DNA from: Treponema sp.
GTDB lineage: Bacteria > Spirochaetota > Spirochaetia > Treponematales > Treponemataceae
Assembly: GCA_017446265.1 (NCBI GenBank)
Contig: JAFSRD010000041.1
Location: 62,001-126,000, forward strand
Length of the DNA stretch: 64,000 bases
Direction: 5' to 3'
Part shown: positions 1-7,371 of the stretch, in pieces
Numbering within the stretch: position 1 is the stretch's first letter
Layout of the letters: each line of letters begins with the position of its first letter
Position numbers and translations under genes: made by a program
The notes under the pieces: generated by a model
What the model was told of the DNA's origin: nothing
Database searches by the model: none
Seen by the model: only the letters and a program-made list of their open reading frames with translations

Positions 1-327
1 CTCACTTGTGCCACCATGCTTTACCTCGCTCCCATCGCTATATTCTCTATAGTAGCCACCCTCCGTATATCCATTTTCTTTAACTTTGCAATACCAGGCG
101 TCATCGTCCCCTTTGTAATAGGTAAACGGACCTGCTTTTCGAGAGTTTTCTGGCGTCTCCTCAATTACTACGCTTGGGGACCTGACAGTTTGAGGCCATT
201 GCCCAAATTATTCAATTATTCTATACACATGAGACTTTCTGCCGCCTACGCTGTGCTTGCAGGCGAGTACACTCGTTGCAACTGCGAGACTTGCGAGTAA
301 TGCAAGACATTTAAAACTCTTTTTCAT
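1..327 (-). pseudogene. FGxWPQ-type lipoprotein, broken by in-frame TAA
   Basis: On the minus strand an ATG at 327 follows a good ribosome site (GGAGGAGC). It starts a spirochaete-style lipoprotein signal peptide: MKK, a hydrophobic stretch, then lipobox SVLAC with Cys at residue 23. The frame stops at TAA (210-208) after residue 39. Directly after the stop the same frame stays open for 69 codons to the window edge. It reads FGQWPQTV and then a Tyr/Gly/Asp-rich stretch (YYKGDDDAWYCKV) typical of treponemal FGxWPQ lipoproteins (family recognition from memory). The break is therefore a single nonsense change and not a frameshift. The 3' part lies outside the window. The stop falls in an 8-bp tandem duplication (206-221). 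Confidence 0.7.
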
Positions 328-391
328 GTTGCTCCTCCAATGTTCACTACACACATTCACCTATAACAACTTGTAATATAAAATACATAAT

Positions 392-420
392 AGTATACCA
401 CATTTCTTGATTATTGTCAA
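392..420 (-). promoter_or_regulatory. Strong sigma70-type promoter of the broken lipoprotein gene
   Basis: Minus strand -35 TTGACA (420-415), a spacer of exactly 17 bp, and -10 TATACT (397-392). The start codon is about 65 bases downstream, so this gene has an ordinary leader. The consensus is intact although the gene is interrupted. Confidence 0.75.
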
Positions 421-460
421 AAAAACAACGTGTATCAACAACATGATGTAATGCGCATAC

Positions 461-489
461 TTCGCATTACAATGATTTTATGCTATACT
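461..489 (+). promoter_or_regulatory. aroC promoter, predicted leaderless
   Basis: -35 TTCGCA (461-466), 17-bp spacer, extended -10 TGC-TATACT (484-489). The ATG of aroC begins 6 bases after the -10, at the expected transcription start, and no Shine-Dalgarno sequence fits in between. Confidence 0.55.
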
Positions 490-495
490 GAACGC

Positions 496-1590
496 ATGTC
501 AGGCAACAGTTTTGGAACAATATTTCGAGTAACGACATTTGGAGAAAGTCACGGCCATGCACTTGGGGCAATTGTTGATGGGTGCCCCGCAGGAGTGCGC
601 ATAGACAAATGCGACATACAAGCAGCGCTCGACCGCCGCAAGCCGGGAACAGCGCGCGGTGGCAAGCAGAATATAGCCACAACAACACGAAGAGAAGAAG
701 ATAGCGTAGAAATTCTTTCAGGCGTGTTCGAAGGTGTTTCCACAGGCACGCCTATTGCGCTCGTCATACAAAACACATCGCAGCGTTCAAACGACTATGC
801 CAATCTCAAAACTACATTTCGCCCTGGTCATGCAGATTTTACCTATGCGCAAAAATATGGTGTACGCGATTGGCGCGGCGGCGGACGCGCTTCAGGCAGA
901 GAAACAGCTTCACGCGTTGCAGCTGGCGCAATAGCATCTGCATTTTTAAAAACGCTCGGCATAACAGCAACAGCATACACAATTCGAGCCGCTGGCATTG
1001 CGTGTACTGAACGTGATATGACTGTCATTGAACAAAATGCGCTTCGCGCATGCGACACAACCGCGGCAAAAAAAATGGAAGCAAAAATAGCGCAGCTGCA
1101 CGCAGATGGCGAAAGCGCAGGCGGCATAGTTGAATGTACAGTACAAGGCGTTTGCACTGGGCTTGGAGAACCTGTGTTCGACAAACTTGATGCAGAACTT
1201 GCAAAAGCTGTCATGTCAATAGGAGCAGTTAAAGGCATTGAGTTTGGAAGCGGTTTTTCCGCAGTTGATATGCTGGGAAGTGCACACAATGATGCGATGC
1301 GCGCGCATGACGGAAAGCCAGTGTTTTTGTCAAATAACGCAGGCGGCATACTTGGCGGCATTTCAAACGGCAACGATATTATATTTCGTGCAGCAATAAA
1401 ACCAGTGCCCAGCATTTCTAAAATGCAAGAAACAGTGCGCGACCAAGGCGATGTTTTTGCTGACAGCGAGCTTGTTATTGAAGGGCGGCACGATGTATGC
1501 TTGTGTCCTCGAATTGTGCCTGTCATAGAAGCTATGACGAGCATTGTGCTCGCAGATATGGCGTTGCGCGCCCGATGCTCACGCGCATAG
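496..1590 (+). CDS. aroC: Chorismate synthase
   Basis: A protein of 364 residues. It converts 5-enolpyruvylshikimate-3-phosphate to chorismate with reduced FMN, the last common step to aromatic amino acids; cytosolic. The N-terminus (NSFGTIFRVTTFGESHG), the central GRASGRETASRVAAG and the C-terminal GRHDVC are AroC signatures. The ATG at 496 is chosen because homology begins there. An in-frame ATG at 430 would add 22 residues without homology and would lie upstream of the promoter. The carboxypeptidase gene follows 24 bp downstream and is probably co-transcribed. aroB lies far away at 35110. Confidence 0.96.
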   Translation: MSGNSFGTIFRVTTFGESHGHALGAIVDGCPAGVRIDKCDIQAALDRRKPGTARGGKQNIATTTRREEDSVEILSGVFEGVSTGTPIALVIQNTSQRSNDYANLKTTFRPGHADFTYAQKYGVRDWRGGGRASGRETASRVAAGAIASAFLKTLGITATAYTIRAAGIACTERDMTVIEQNALRACDTTAAKKMEAKIAQLHADGESAGGIVECTVQGVCTGLGEPVFDKLDAELAKAVMSIGAVKGIEFGSGFSAVDMLGSAHNDAMRAHDGKPVFLSNNAGGILGGISNGNDIIFRAAIKPVPSISKMQETVRDQGDVFADSELVIEGRHDVCLCPRIVPVIEAMTSIVLADMALRARCSRA

Positions 1591-1614
1591 GCAGATGCAG
1601 CAAGGAAAAGCAGC

Positions 1615-3105
1615 ATGATGAAAAAAACACGCGATGCTGACCGCATAACGAGCACAGCCAGTTACACTCCCCGTACAATATTGCACAGCGCCATCGTGCA
1701 AAAAATAATCATTGCAGCTCTCGCGCTTGTTGCCGCTGCTTTTGTCGGAACTGCTGTTGTACGCTTGTACCGTTTCAAAAAAGCGCTTCCGCCACATGAG
1801 CTCACGCAAGAGCAGCAGCATATTCTTGAAACTGCGCTTGACGCTTCTAATCCAAACCGCAATTCAATTTTAAAACAGCTTCCCTACCCCATCGTTCCTG
1901 CACAGCTTGAAATTGCCGCAGGCTCTGCAATCGTCATAGACGTTGCAAGCGGCAGCATCATCTACGAAAAAAAAGCAGACAGAATCATTCCCCCTGCGTC
2001 TATGACAAAAATTGCGGTCATGTATGTAGTCATGCAGGAAATTGAGCGCGGAGCCATCTCGTACAATGACGTTGTACCGCTGCCAGAAGAAAGTTGGGCA
2101 TGCAACATGATGCCTCACTCGTCGCTCATGTTTTTGGGCAAAGGACAGATTGTCACTGTGGAAGAATTATTAACAGGGCTTGACGTGTGCTCGGGCAATG
2201 ATGCTGCATATGCGCTTGCCTACTACGTGTGCGGCAGCATGGAAAAATTCATTGAGCGCATGAACAACGAAATGGCGGCGCTCGGACTTGCAAAAACGCA
2301 TTTTGTTGAAGCGTCGGGCTACAGCGAAAACAACACGACAACACCGCGAGAAATGGCAACGCTTGCGCGCATATACATAACGCGCTTTCCCGACACACTC
2401 GAAAAATTTCATTCGCGCCGCTCGTTCACCTATCCAAAGGAGCACAATCTCGCACCAGAAGACAGAGGAAAGACACGCGCGCAGGATTTTTCAAACGGAT
2501 TGCCTGAACGCATCACTATGGGAATTACGCAGCAAAATACAAATGTGCTGCTCGGCGTTCTTGACGGCTGCGACGGGCTCAAGACAGGCTATATTGAGGA
2601 AAGCGGCTACAATCTTGCACTCACTGCAACGCGGCACGGAACGCGCTTTCTCTCCGTGACTATGAACGGACCGGGAAAAAACGTAAACGAGGGAAACCGC
2701 TACCGCGCGCAAGACGGCACGACGCTTATGGAATGGGCATTTGCACGTTTTGCAGACTGCACGAGAAACGAAGCAGTGCATCGCTATTTTATCCCCGTCA
2801 CAGGCGGAAAATCGCAATGGGTGTACCTTGTACCCCAAGAAGATTTTACAGCTCTTACCGTGCCCTTCATTGCGGGAACAAGCCCTCAAGAAGCGGCTTC
2901 CCGCGTGCGCGTCATTGTAGATTTTCCGCGATTTATTGAAGGTGGAACTGTTGCGGGGAGCACATACGGAAAAATATCATATGTGCTTGAAGATACGACA
3001 CTTCAAACAATCCCGCTTGTTGCGGACCGCACCATTGAAAAGGCAAACGCGTTTGTGAGCGCATCTGATTTTGCCGCGCGCATTATTTTGTCGCAGAAAA
3101 AGTGA
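1615..3105 (+). CDS. D-alanyl-D-alanine carboxypeptidase (peptidase S11)
   Basis: A 496-residue penicillin-binding protein of the DacA/DacC type, which trims the terminal D-Ala from peptidoglycan stem peptides in the periplasm. Visible motifs: SxxK as SMTK (about 129-132), SGN (about 193) and KTG (about 323). A single hydrophobic segment at about residues 25-48 anchors the protein at its N-terminus with no clear cleavage site. The C-terminal 120 residues match the usual beta-rich PBP5 domain. The start at 1615 is supported by AAGGA eight bases upstream. It sits just after aroC and converges on the minus-strand gene at 3113. Confidence 0.93.
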   Translation: MMKKTRDADRITSTASYTPRTILHSAIVQKIIIAALALVAAAFVGTAVVRLYRFKKALPPHELTQEQQHILETALDASNPNRNSILKQLPYPIVPAQLEIAAGSAIVIDVASGSIIYEKKADRIIPPASMTKIAVMYVVMQEIERGAISYNDVVPLPEESWACNMMPHSSLMFLGKGQIVTVEELLTGLDVCSGNDAAYALAYYVCGSMEKFIERMNNEMAALGLAKTHFVEASGYSENNTTTPREMATLARIYITRFPDTLEKFHSRRSFTYPKEHNLAPEDRGKTRAQDFSNGLPERITMGITQQNTNVLLGVLDGCDGLKTGYIEESGYNLALTATRHGTRFLSVTMNGPGKNVNEGNRYRAQDGTTLMEWAFARFADCTRNEAVHRYFIPVTGGKSQWVYLVPQEDFTALTVPFIAGTSPQEAASRVRVIVDFPRFIEGGTVAGSTYGKISYVLEDTTLQTIPLVADRTIEKANAFVSASDFAARIILSQKK

Positions 3106-3112
3106 CGCTCTT

Positions 3113-5314
3113 TCAGTCGCTTATCGCTTCTGCGTCAACAATGTCAAATCCGCTGTCAAGAATCGCGCTTACAAGTAAATCAAGATTTTGATGCACATAG
3201 TCGGTGCGCGCGCTCTGCGCAAATCCTACAGCAACAGGCACAACGCCGCCACCGTTTTTTGCAAGTGACGCAAGATGTGTTTCAATGATGCGTATTGCGC
3301 TCTCGCCGTGCGTCGCAGCTGCCTCTATGACAGTTTCGCCCTTGCCGCCGTTCACCGCGTCCACATACACATAGCCTGCTTTTTTGCCAAAATTGCGCAT
3401 TTCATCTGTTGCGCGGTAATACGGCGCATGCCACAAAATCGAAAGCTCTTTTCCTGTACAGTGATAAAACTCATCTTCATTTCGCGCAAGTCCGCGTCGA
3501 ATAAAATTTTCGTCAACGATGAATGCATTGCTTGTCAAATCAAGCGATGAAAAGAACAGCGACGCGCACGCATTTCCAGAGGCGGCAATCTGCTTTGTCT
3601 CGTTCGGATACCGCTTGATAAATTCGCCATTTAAAAAAAATGTGCCGCGTATATTGTATGTGTCGAGCGTTGCAAGAATTGCAGGAAGCCCGTCTGCACT
3701 GTTGTATGCGTCAAAAGCAAGCGCAACTTTTTTTCGCGCAGCTTCTTTTTTTACGCTTTCAGGAAACACAGGTTTTGTTACAGCTTTCCCTGCAAGCGTG
3801 CGCACATAGAGCGCGTTTTCAAATCTTGGATTAGGTGTCGAGCCTAAAAATACGCGGTACCGCCCGTTTTGATTTGACGCGCCGCTTGCCGTTGACGATG
3901 CTGCTTGCGCCCATACGGAGAGCGTTTTGTCAAGCAAGAATGTTTTTTCATCATTAGACACAACTGCTGTGGCTCCACTCCACGCGCATGAATCAGCAGA
4001 AGATAAAAAGAGCGTTTCCACCGCACCTGACGTTACATCCCACTTGCGCACACTCTTGCTGCCGCCGACATAGAGCGTGCTGTTTCCGCTCCACACTGCG
4101 CTCACCATAGTTTCGCCGTTCAACTCGCCTACGCGCTTCCACGCAGATACATTGTATACATATACTGTACTGCCTGAAAAAAATGCGGCGAGCGTTCCGT
4201 CTGCGCAGAGAATGGGGCGGCACGAATCTTCAACAGTGAGCACAGGTGCAAATGTATTTGTGATGCGATACACAGCTGCCTGCGTTTTTCCGCCCGCATA
4301 TGGAATGATGCGCATCCACACAAACGGCTCTCCACCCGTACTCCACAGCACAACTGCATCAAGCAACGAGCCGTGCGTATTGACGTATGGCCGCGAGAAC
4401 GCTACAGAAACATATTCCGAGCTATTATGTTTCAAGACATGATATGAAAACACTTTTCCCGATTTTATTAAAAGCAGCGATGTGCCTGTTTTATTTACGC
4501 TGAACATGTCGCGCTGCGCATCGAACAGCTCTGGAAGCCGTCCTTGTGGCGCGCCTTTTCCAATCACGTCTGCATACAATCCTGTGGCGTACAGCTCTTT
4601 TACGTTGATTTTATAGATGATGTCGCCATCAATGTAGAACACGTCGCTGCCTGCCCAGCACACAGACGCTATTGTGCCCTGCCCAATTTCTCTATACGCT
4701 TCGCTCGACTCAACGCCACGCATAACAGCATCAGGGCTGCAAAAATAAACAGTGCCGTTTTTGCTGTACAAAACGAGAGAACTGTCGGGCGCCCATTTTA
4801 CAGGAACAACATCATAGCTGAAGGGCGCGTGCATGTCGAGCGTTGCAGTTTTTCCAGTCACAGCATTTTCTATTACAAGGGCGCCTTCTGCAAAACCTGT
4901 TTTTTGCACAAAGCAGTTCCATTTGCCGTCGGGACTTGTACTGCACGGAAAAAGACGCATAGAATTTTGCGGGATTGTGTCGGCGCGCTGCACGTATTTG
5001 AGCGTTTTTTTTGCAGGCGAATATTGTGCTGTGCCGTAGCGGTTTCGTATGCGCAGCACGCTTCCGTCTGAAAGCAGCTCCATGCGTTCGGGGTAACACG
5101 TGATGACGCGCGGCGTTTCAACAGGCGCGCCGTTTGCCAATTTTGCATAAAACAGCGATTGATATGAAACAGTTCCCGGAAGATTTTGGCGCACTGTAAA
5201 CAGCAGCTCGTCGTTGCTGTTTAAATCTGCATTGCTAAATGAAATGCCTGCACCAAGCGGAAAGGCAGCAAATAAAATGGCCGCAGCAATGCATGCGGCG
5301 CGCAACTGCATCAT
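3113..5314 (-). CDS. Secreted beta-propeller protein with degenerate polysaccharide-deacetylase domain
   Basis: A 733-residue exported protein with a signal peptide over about residues 1-22. Residues about 30-520 contain repeated strands of the WD40/TolB propeller type (SPDGKWNCFV, WAPDSSLVLY, SWDV-like repeats). Residues about 535-733 resemble a NodB/polysaccharide-deacetylase barrel (VALAFDAYNSADG, FFLNGEFIKRYP, WHAPYYR). The normal catalytic motifs are changed: FDDG reads FDAYNSADG, and the HxxxH metal motif between strands is not recognisable. Enzyme activity is therefore doubtful. Its start overlaps the zinc-ribbon gene (ATGA), so the two are co-transcribed. The function is unknown; a cell-wall or sugar-binding role is an inference. 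Confidence 0.75.
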   Translation of the reverse strand: MMQLRAACIAAAILFAAFPLGAGISFSNADLNSNDELLFTVRQNLPGTVSYQSLFYAKLANGAPVETPRVITCYPERMELLSDGSVLRIRNRYGTAQYSPAKKTLKYVQRADTIPQNSMRLFPCSTSPDGKWNCFVQKTGFAEGALVIENAVTGKTATLDMHAPFSYDVVPVKWAPDSSLVLYSKNGTVYFCSPDAVMRGVESSEAYREIGQGTIASVCWAGSDVFYIDGDIIYKINVKELYATGLYADVIGKGAPQGRLPELFDAQRDMFSVNKTGTSLLLIKSGKVFSYHVLKHNSSEYVSVAFSRPYVNTHGSLLDAVVLWSTGGEPFVWMRIIPYAGGKTQAAVYRITNTFAPVLTVEDSCRPILCADGTLAAFFSGSTVYVYNVSAWKRVGELNGETMVSAVWSGNSTLYVGGSKSVRKWDVTSGAVETLFLSSADSCAWSGATAVVSNDEKTFLLDKTLSVWAQAASSTASGASNQNGRYRVFLGSTPNPRFENALYVRTLAGKAVTKPVFPESVKKEAARKKVALAFDAYNSADGLPAILATLDTYNIRGTFFLNGEFIKRYPNETKQIAASGNACASLFFSSLDLTSNAFIVDENFIRRGLARNEDEFYHCTGKELSILWHAPYYRATDEMRNFGKKAGYVYVDAVNGGKGETVIEAAATHGESAIRIIETHLASLAKNGGGVVPVAVGFAQSARTDYVHQNLDLLVSAILDSGFDIVDAEAISD

Positions 5315-5556
5315 TTATGCATCTCCGCGCTCAAAACAATTGTGTCGAGTTCTGCAACAAGGTCGTCAAGCTGCTTTTCCATTTCGCTTATGTGCGCATT
5401 ACGTGAATCGTTTTGCAGCTGCTCAAGCTGGTTGAATACAGCTTCAAGCGAAGCGCTGTCATCTGACGCTACACGCGAGTAGCCGCACCATGGACAGTAG
5501 ATAAAATCATTTTCAATCGTGCGACCGCATCCGCGACACACTGTCACTGACTTCAT
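5311..5556 (-). CDS. Small zinc-ribbon protein with C-terminal coiled coil
   Basis: 81 residues. The N-terminus holds two CxxC knuckles (CRGCG and CPWCG) spaced as in a zinc ribbon. The C-terminal half (LEAVFNQLEQLQ...LDDLVAELDTI) is a likely amphipathic helix or coiled coil. I do not recognise a named family. The start at 5556 is preferred because GGAGG (5572-5568) precedes it. An upstream in-frame ATG at 5574 lies only four bases after the -10 TATACT (5584-5579) and would fall before the expected transcription start. It shares an ATGA overlap with the propeller/deacetylase gene. Confidence 0.7.
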   Translation of the reverse strand: MKSVTVCRGCGRTIENDFIYCPWCGYSRVASDDSASLEAVFNQLEQLQNDSRNAHISEMEKQLDDLVAELDTIVLSAEMHK

Positions 5557-5637
5557 TTTTTTGCATTCCTCCATTTTCAGTATACCTCATATTGCATTTT
5601 TTTGAAAGCGACTTTTGCGTATTTTTCTACCGCATCG

Positions 5638-6813
5638 TCATTTTAAAACTGTTGCAGGATTCACGAGTTTGCCGTTTTTATATACAGTAAAATGGAGATG
5701 ATCGCCTGTCGAGTAGCCTGTCGAGCCGACAAGTCCGATTACTGTTGACTGCGTGACGCTCTCGCCTTTTTTCACCTGTATTTTGTCCATGTGCCCATAC
5801 AGCGTCTGGTAGCCGTTCGCGTGGCTCAAAATGACGTAGTTGCCGAATATATTCGACCAGCCTGCAAAAATCACTTTGCCTGCCAGAGCCGCGTGAATAG
5901 GCGTTCCCTTTGCACAGGCAAAGTCTATGCCTGTATGATACGAGCGGACGCCAGTAAATGGGTCAGGCCGCCAACCAAACGGAGACGATACGTGATGCTT
6001 TGCAAATATTGGATTTTTAAATAAATCGCCAAGCACTTCGTGCAACGCAGCTGAATTCATTTTTGCGCCAGGAATGAAAAGCTGCTGGCCCACAGCGAGC
6101 ACATTCGTTCCCAAGTCGTTTACGTCAAGCAAATCCTCTAGCGGTACGGCAAATTTTACAGAAATCCCGTTGAGCGAATTGCCGTGCGCCACCGTGTACA
6201 GCATGCCGTCTATTGAGGGAACGCGCAGCTTTTGTCCCACATACAGCGAGCGCGCATTTTTAATATTATTAATTGCAATGATTGTGGAAAGATTTGTCAA
6301 TCCGAATTTGCGCGTAATTCCACCGAGCGTGTCGCCCGCTTGCACTGTATACATTTGATATGTCACCGGCTTTTTTAAAAGCGCCGCCATTTCCGCAGCA
6401 GATTTTTCTATTCCGAGCAAGTCGCCGCTTTCGTTGTAATGCAGCGCATTGCCACTCGCAAACAAGGCCATCATGTTGTCGAGCGCTTCAAGTTCTAAAG
6501 TTGCGCTGCCGCTGAGTGCAAGCGGTCCCGTATGATTTGCCGCATATGAAACGGCTGCCGCTATTCCCGCAAGCGCAAAGAGCGCGGCAAGCATGGCACA
6601 TGCTGTTTTCCACCGTGCAACGAGTTTGTCGCCTGCGTGGGCAACGCCTACAAGAAATGCATGAAGCGTAATGCGTGAGCGGACAGGTGTTGCTGAAAAC
6701 ACACCGCGAGATGTATATGAAAGAAGATTTTTTTGTTCGCGACGGCGCAGCGTCAAAGGCATTTTAAATGAACGATTGCCGCCTTTAACGCCAACATAGC
6801 TGATAATTTCCAT
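5638..6813 (-). CDS. LysM-LysM-M23 metallopeptidase
   Basis: 391 residues: a basic cytoplasmic N-terminus, one transmembrane helix at about 66-90, two LysM peptidoglycan-binding repeats (about 150-250; YTVQAGDTLGGI and YTVAHGNSLNGI), and a C-terminal M23 (LytM/NlpD-type) domain. The zinc ligands are complete: HxxxD in SYHTGIDF and HxH in DHLHF, with GHM between them. It should cleave peptidoglycan cross-bridges, or activate amidases, in the periplasm. It is transcribed divergently from lepB, and the two start regions almost touch. The start at 6813 has TAGAAT four bases upstream and no SD; a later start at 6762 (MPLTL) is possible. Confidence 0.9.
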   Translation of the reverse strand: MEIISYVGVKGGNRSFKMPLTLRRREQKNLLSYTSRGVFSATPVRSRITLHAFLVGVAHAGDKLVARWKTACAMLAALFALAGIAAAVSYAANHTGPLALSGSATLELEALDNMMALFASGNALHYNESGDLLGIEKSAAEMAALLKKPVTYQMYTVQAGDTLGGITRKFGLTNLSTIIAINNIKNARSLYVGQKLRVPSIDGMLYTVAHGNSLNGISVKFAVPLEDLLDVNDLGTNVLAVGQQLFIPGAKMNSAALHEVLGDLFKNPIFAKHHVSSPFGWRPDPFTGVRSYHTGIDFACAKGTPIHAALAGKVIFAGWSNIFGNYVILSHANGYQTLYGHMDKIQVKKGESVTQSTVIGLVGSTGYSTGDHLHFTVYKNGKLVNPATVLK

Positions 6814-6823
6814 ATAAATTCTA

Positions 6824-6852
6824 TCGACATAAAACAGCTGTCATATTAGAAT
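6824..6852 (+). promoter_or_regulatory. lepB promoter, predicted leaderless
   Basis: -35 TCGACA (6824-6829), 17-bp spacer, -10 TAGAAT (6847-6852), and the lepB ATG six bases later. The intervening AAAGGC could also act as a very close SD, but the transcript would start at or next to the ATG. Confidence 0.5.
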
Positions 6853-6858
6853 AAAGGC

Positions 6859-7371
6859 ATGAGAAAATCTGCAACAAAAATGAGGAACGCGCTCATTCCC
6901 ATTGTCATAGGCATATGCGCGGGCATACTCATCAAATTATTTGCGCTCGACATTTTGCATGTAGCAGGCAGTTCTATGGAACCTGCAATCAACAACGGCG
7001 ATATTGTCCTCGTGAACAAGCTCGCATATGGCATAGTTAAGCCGGGAAGCCGCGAATTCTACGTACAATGGGCAGAGCCAAAAAAAAATGATGTTGTCAT
7101 CTACCTGCACGATAATAAAATAGTGATAAAGCGATGCGCGGCAACAGGCGGCACACCTCTGGAATATTCGTCAAATTCAGGATATAGTTTGCATGTGGGA
7201 GAAAAAAAAATCGTTTTAACAAAAGACCAGTATGACGCAATGCACACGTCTCCGCGCGTACCAGGAGGGTACATCCTTGCGCTCGGCGACAACTACGATG
7301 AATCGATTGATTCACGAAGCTACGGTTTTGTCTCGGTGAAAAATATCGTCGGAAGGATTATCAACAGATGA
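6859..7371 (+). CDS. lepB: Signal peptidase I
   Basis: A compact 170-residue type I signal peptidase. It has an N-terminal membrane helix (about 10-30), the catalytic serine in GSSMEP (Ser39), the catalytic lysine in IVIKRCAATGG (Lys91), and box E (LGDNYDESIDSRSYG) near the C-terminus. It releases signal peptides of exported proteins on the outer face of the inner membrane. Its TGA overlaps the ATG of the downstream transpeptidase (ATGA), so the two are translationally coupled. The protein is short for the family but lacks no motif. Confidence 0.95.
   Translation: MRKSATKMRNALIPIVIGICAGILIKLFALDILHVAGSSMEPAINNGDIVLVNKLAYGIVKPGSREFYVQWAEPKKNDVVIYLHDNKIVIKRCAATGGTPLEYSSNSGYSLHVGEKKIVLTKDQYDAMHTSPRVPGGYILALGDNYDESIDSRSYGFVSVKNIVGRIINR

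Noticed and set aside
208-210. Recoding of the stop as selenocysteine or pyrrolysine
   Set aside because: The codon is TAA, not TGA or TAG.
206-221. 8-bp tandem repeat as a phase-variation switch of the lipoprotein
   Set aside because: With one copy the downstream frame shifts, and with three copies translation still meets the same TAA, so no copy number restores the FGQWPQ frame.
430-495. 22-codon N-terminal extension of aroC
   Set aside because: It lacks AroC homology, and the predicted promoter (461-489) lies inside it.
843-1655. Long open frame antisense to aroC
   Set aside because: Low-complexity Ser/Ala/Cys-rich translation, fully inside a certain gene; a codon-bias shadow.
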